A stretch of DNA of 17,969 nucleotides from DAOTVS01 sp034436375. Its GTDB lineage: Bacteria; Chloroflexota; Anaerolineae; SpSt-313. The stretch spans positions 1 through 17,969 of the forward strand of contig DAOTVS010000140.1 of the NCBI GenBank assembly GCA_034436375.1. The letters are read 5' to 3'. The notes beneath the pieces are model-generated. The model was given only the letters and a program-made list of their open reading frames with translations, had not been told where the DNA came from and did not search any database. Shown in pieces: positions 15,785 through 17,969 of this stretch; position 1 is the first letter of the stretch, and every line of letters begins with the position of its first letter. Both the position numbers and the translations under genes were made by a program.

Positions 15785-16744
15785 CTATTCCCTGGGCAGG
15801 GTATACCCAAGGCGGCGCAATTCGCGCTCGTCCTTGCGCCAATTCTTGCGCACCTTGACCCATAGCTCCAGGTAGACCTTGGATTCGAAAGCCTTTTCGA
15901 TCTCCTCCCGCGCCGCCGCGCCGATAGTGCGCAACATCTGCCCCCCCTTGCCGATGAGGATGCCCTTTTGCGTTTCCCGCTCCACATAGATGGTGGCCGC
16001 AATGTAGAGCATGCCCTCCCGGCGCTCCTTAAACTCTTCAACCACCACCGCCAGGGCATGCGGCACCTCATGCTGCAGGTATTGCAGCGCCTGCTCACGG
16101 ACCAGTTCGGCGGCGATAAAGCGCTCCTGCTGGTCAGTAACCTGCTCCTCGGGAAAGTAGCGCGGGCCCATGGGCAACCGGTCGATGAGGGCCTGCAGCA
16201 ACCGGTCGCAGTTCTCGCCTGTGGCCGCAGAAATGGGGATCCATTCCGCCCCCTGCACCAGCTCGTGATAAGGTTCGGCGCGCACCGGGATATCATCGGG
16301 TGAGATCAGATCAATCTTGTTCAGGGCCACGATCACAGCCGGCGCATGCGCCAGCCAGGCCGCGATTTCCTCGGCCACTGGCGAGGGCGGCTCGGTGCAA
16401 TCCACCAGCCACAGAACCACATCGGCATCGGGGATGGCCCGCCGGGCCGTCGCCACCATATACTCGCCCAGCTTGGTGTGAGGCCGGTGGATGCCCGGCG
16501 TATCGACAAAGACCACCTGCGCATCAGGCCGGGTGAGGATGCCCAGCAGCTGGTCGCGCGTGGTCTGGGGTCTCGGCGAAACGATGGCCACTTTCTGACC
16601 CAGGTAATGGTTCAGCAGAGTCGACTTGCCCACATTCGGCTCGCCGATCACGGCTACAAAACCCGAGCGGTGATCGGGCGGCAGCTCTTCAGGCAGGTAG
16701 TGGGCTTCCAGGTCAGGGGGCAGCTCTGGGAATTCGTCGCTCAC
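15785..16744 (-). CDS. era: GTPase Era
   Basis: 319 aa. An essential GTPase that binds the 3' end of 16S rRNA during 30S subunit maturation. G1 is GEPNVGKST (34-42), then TTRD (G2), VDTPGIH (G3), NKIDL (G4) and ISAATGEN (G5). The C-terminal KH domain is recognisable by LIGKGGQMLRTIGAAAREEIEK, followed by the family ending VYLELWVKVRKNWRKDE. The start is GTG 16744, with GGAGGT (complement of 16751-16756) 6 nt upstream; the frame extends upstream into the ttuA gene but that extension has no Era homology. A short acidic Pro-rich N-terminus precedes G1. It begins 40 nt after the ttuA-like stop on the same strand, consistent with an operon. Confidence 0.94.
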   Translation of the reverse strand: MSDEFPELPPDLEAHYLPEELPPDHRSGFVAVIGEPNVGKSTLLNHYLGQKVAIVSPRPQTTRDQLLGILTRPDAQVVFVDTPGIHRPHTKLGEYMVATARRAIPDADVVLWLVDCTEPPSPVAEEIAAWLAHAPAVIVALNKIDLISPDDIPVRAEPYHELVQGAEWIPISAATGENCDRLLQALIDRLPMGPRYFPEEQVTDQQERFIAAELVREQALQYLQHEVPHALAVVVEEFKERREGMLYIAATIYVERETQKGILIGKGGQMLRTIGAAAREEIEKAFESKVYLELWVKVRKNWRKDERELRRLGYTLPRE

Positions 16745-16784
16745 GGGTCTACCTCCAAAAGCCCACAAGGGGCAAGAATCGCGC

Positions 16785-17741
16785 TCATGGGAACTCTTGC
16801 CCAATATCGCGCAGTCGCCGGCGCTCAGCGGATGACAGCCATAGCCGGCAAAAGGCGCAGATAGAAGGCGCCGTCGTCGGTTGGCCACAGCGCTCACAGG
16901 GGTGCATGGCCAGCTCCTGGCGCTCCTGGCGGAAAAGGTCATAGCGCGCCCGCTGCTCCAAAAAGCTCAGGTAGAAGGATTCCTTCATGCCTGGCGAGCG
17001 AGCTTCGAGCTGGTTGATGATCTCTTTGTAGAAGAGCGTGGCCGCCCCCTCGGCGTGGGGGCACTCGTCATAGATATAGTCGATGCCGCGCACCAGCGCA
17101 TAGGCAGCCGACTCGCGCTCACGGATACGGATCAGGGGTTTGACCTTGCGCGCGAAACCAGGCCCTTCCGGTAGCACCGGGCCCTGGCGTGCCATATAGC
17201 TGATGTTCCAACGGAGGGTATTCTGGAAGAGCACGGCCACTTCATCGTCGAGATTGTGGCCGGTGGCGATAGCCGCATAGCCGCTCTCTCGGGCCAGCCG
17301 GTTCATGATGTGCCGTTTCACCAATCCGCAAACAGAGCAAGGATGCCGCCCCCGCCGTTCTTTGACGAGCTCGGGCACAGTAGCACCATACTGCCGCGCC
17401 AGGTCCACCACCGTCAGCCGGGCCTCGGGGTGTGCGGCAGCAAAGGCTTCGACTTTGGCCTGCGAGAGGTCCGAATACCCTCCCGCCGGGCCAATGCCCA
17501 GGTTGATGTACACCCCATCAGCCTGATAGCCCAGGTGCAGCAACACATCCCACAGGGTGAGAGAATCCTTCCCGCCCGAAACGGCCACCAGCACACGATC
17601 GGTGGGCGCAAACATGCGGTATTTCACGATCGCCCGCGCCACCTGCTTCGGCGTCCAGGCCACAAGATGCTCACTACACAAACGCAACCGGTGATGGCGC
17701 AGGTTGATGGCGGCCATGCGGCCGCAGATACTACATTTCAA
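16785..17741 (-). CDS. ttuA: tRNA 2-thiolation enzyme, TtuA/Ncs6 family
   Basis: 318 aa. An ATP-pyrophosphatase that activates a tRNA uridine and inserts sulfur delivered by a ubiquitin-like carrier. The N-terminal zinc site is C3-x2-C6 ... C22-x2-H25. The PP-loop is VSGGKDSL (54-61), and GHNLDDEV lies at 161-168. The three [4Fe-4S] ligands are C135, C138 (CSVC) and C227 (DECPHAEGA). The C-terminal zinc site is C282-x2-C285 ... C295-x2-C298. All TtuA landmarks are present. It probably makes 2-thioribothymidine at T54; archaeal and eukaryotic relatives act on U34, so target site is inference. The start is TTG 17741: an in-frame TGA lies two codons upstream and the next ATG (residue 9) would remove the first zinc cysteines. 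It begins 16 nt after the ubiquitin-like gene; no clear ribosome binding site was seen, which suggests translational coupling. Confidence 0.88.
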   Translation of the reverse strand: MKCSICGRMAAINLRHHRLRLCSEHLVAWTPKQVARAIVKYRMFAPTDRVLVAVSGGKDSLTLWDVLLHLGYQADGVYINLGIGPAGGYSDLSQAKVEAFAAAHPEARLTVVDLARQYGATVPELVKERRGRHPCSVCGLVKRHIMNRLARESGYAAIATGHNLDDEVAVLFQNTLRWNISYMARQGPVLPEGPGFARKVKPLIRIRERESAAYALVRGIDYIYDECPHAEGAATLFYKEIINQLEARSPGMKESFYLSFLEQRARYDLFRQERQELAMHPCERCGQPTTAPSICAFCRLWLSSAERRRLRDIGQEFP

Positions 17742-17757
17742 TGCTCAGGCCCGCCAT

Positions 17758-17946
17758 TCAGCCCCCAGAGACCACGCCAACGAGCTTGATCTCATCATCA
17801 TCCCCGAGAATTGTCTCCTCATTGATCAGCACCCCGGCACGTAAGGCCAGCACGGCCTCCGGGTCGAGGCCCACTTTGATAATTGCATCGCGCACCGTCA
17901 TGCCGCCGCGCAGTTCCCACGTCTTGTCCCGATAGATCAACTTCAT
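17758..17946 (-). CDS. ttuB: Ubiquitin-like sulfur carrier protein (MoaD/ThiS/TtuB type)
   Basis: 62 aa with the C-terminal Gly-Gly (VVSGG) that is adenylated and thiocarboxylated in MoaD, ThiS and TtuB. The beta-grasp pattern is visible: MKLIYRDKTWEL strand pair, the TVRDAIIKVGLDPEAVLAL helix, LINEETILGDDDEIKLV and the tail. ATG 17946 has AGGAG 7 nt upstream. The immediate neighbour ttuA makes TtuB the best assignment over MoaD or ThiS, although no E1-like activating enzyme (TtuC/MoeB type) is in the window. The upstream promoter would lie beyond the right edge. Confidence 0.82.
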   Translation of the reverse strand: MKLIYRDKTWELRGGMTVRDAIIKVGLDPEAVLALRAGVLINEETILGDDDEIKLVGVVSGG

Positions 17947-17969
17947 AACCGGCTCCTGCCATCCCTCTC

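Overview
The window is high-GC DNA densely packed with bacterial genes. I see 13 protein-coding genes, one of them cut by the left edge, and no rRNA, tRNA or CRISPR array. Several traits suggest Chloroflexota (Anaerolineae-like): a WD/YCF48-type beta-propeller, a GT39-like glycosyltransferase with an added C-terminal beta domain, a TtuA/TtuB tRNA-thiolation pair, a zinc-methyltransferase-like UroD protein, and many small palindromic intergenic repeats. This placement is inferred from gene flavour, not from a marker-gene comparison. Promoters of sigma-70 type (TTGnnn, 16-17 bp, TAnAAT) can be read in front of several genes.

Left part (1-3135, + strand): the 3' end of a secreted-type beta-propeller protein with seven DGG-x-[TS]-W repeats; a perfect 35-bp inverted repeat; a small protein built from two copies of a Cys-containing helical module (unrecognised family); an imperfect 24-bp inverted repeat; and an NAD-dependent sugar epimerase with a consensus promoter and a strong terminator.

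Middle (3136-9819): two minus-strand genes (UroD/corrinoid-methyltransferase-like protein and tRNA m1A58 methyltransferase TrmI) are divergent from plus-strand uvrA and miaB. The miaB gene carries what looks like a palindromic repeat inserted in frame between its two main domains.

Right part (9820-17969): a minus-strand polytopic glycosyltransferase is divergent from an orphan glycyl radical enzyme followed by a chagasin-type lipoprotein inhibitor. Next comes rmlA/rfbA, with one copy of the same palindromic repeat on each side. Last is a minus-strand operon ttuB-like - ttuA-like - era.

Functional themes: tRNA modification (TrmI m1A58, TtuA/TtuB s2T54, MiaB ms2i6A37), DNA repair (UvrA), ribosome assembly (Era), and surface sugar metabolism (epimerase, RmlA, GT39-like transferase). 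TrmI and TtuA/TtuB both modify the T-loop, a combination that stabilises tRNA in thermophiles, so the host may be thermophilic or derived from thermophiles. The glycyl radical enzyme points to an anaerobic or facultative lifestyle.

The most unusual items are the glycyl radical enzyme with a Cys-His-Trp active-site loop and no activase nearby, the palindrome inside miaB, the Cys-module duplication protein, and the small inverted repeats that overlap or abut gene ends.
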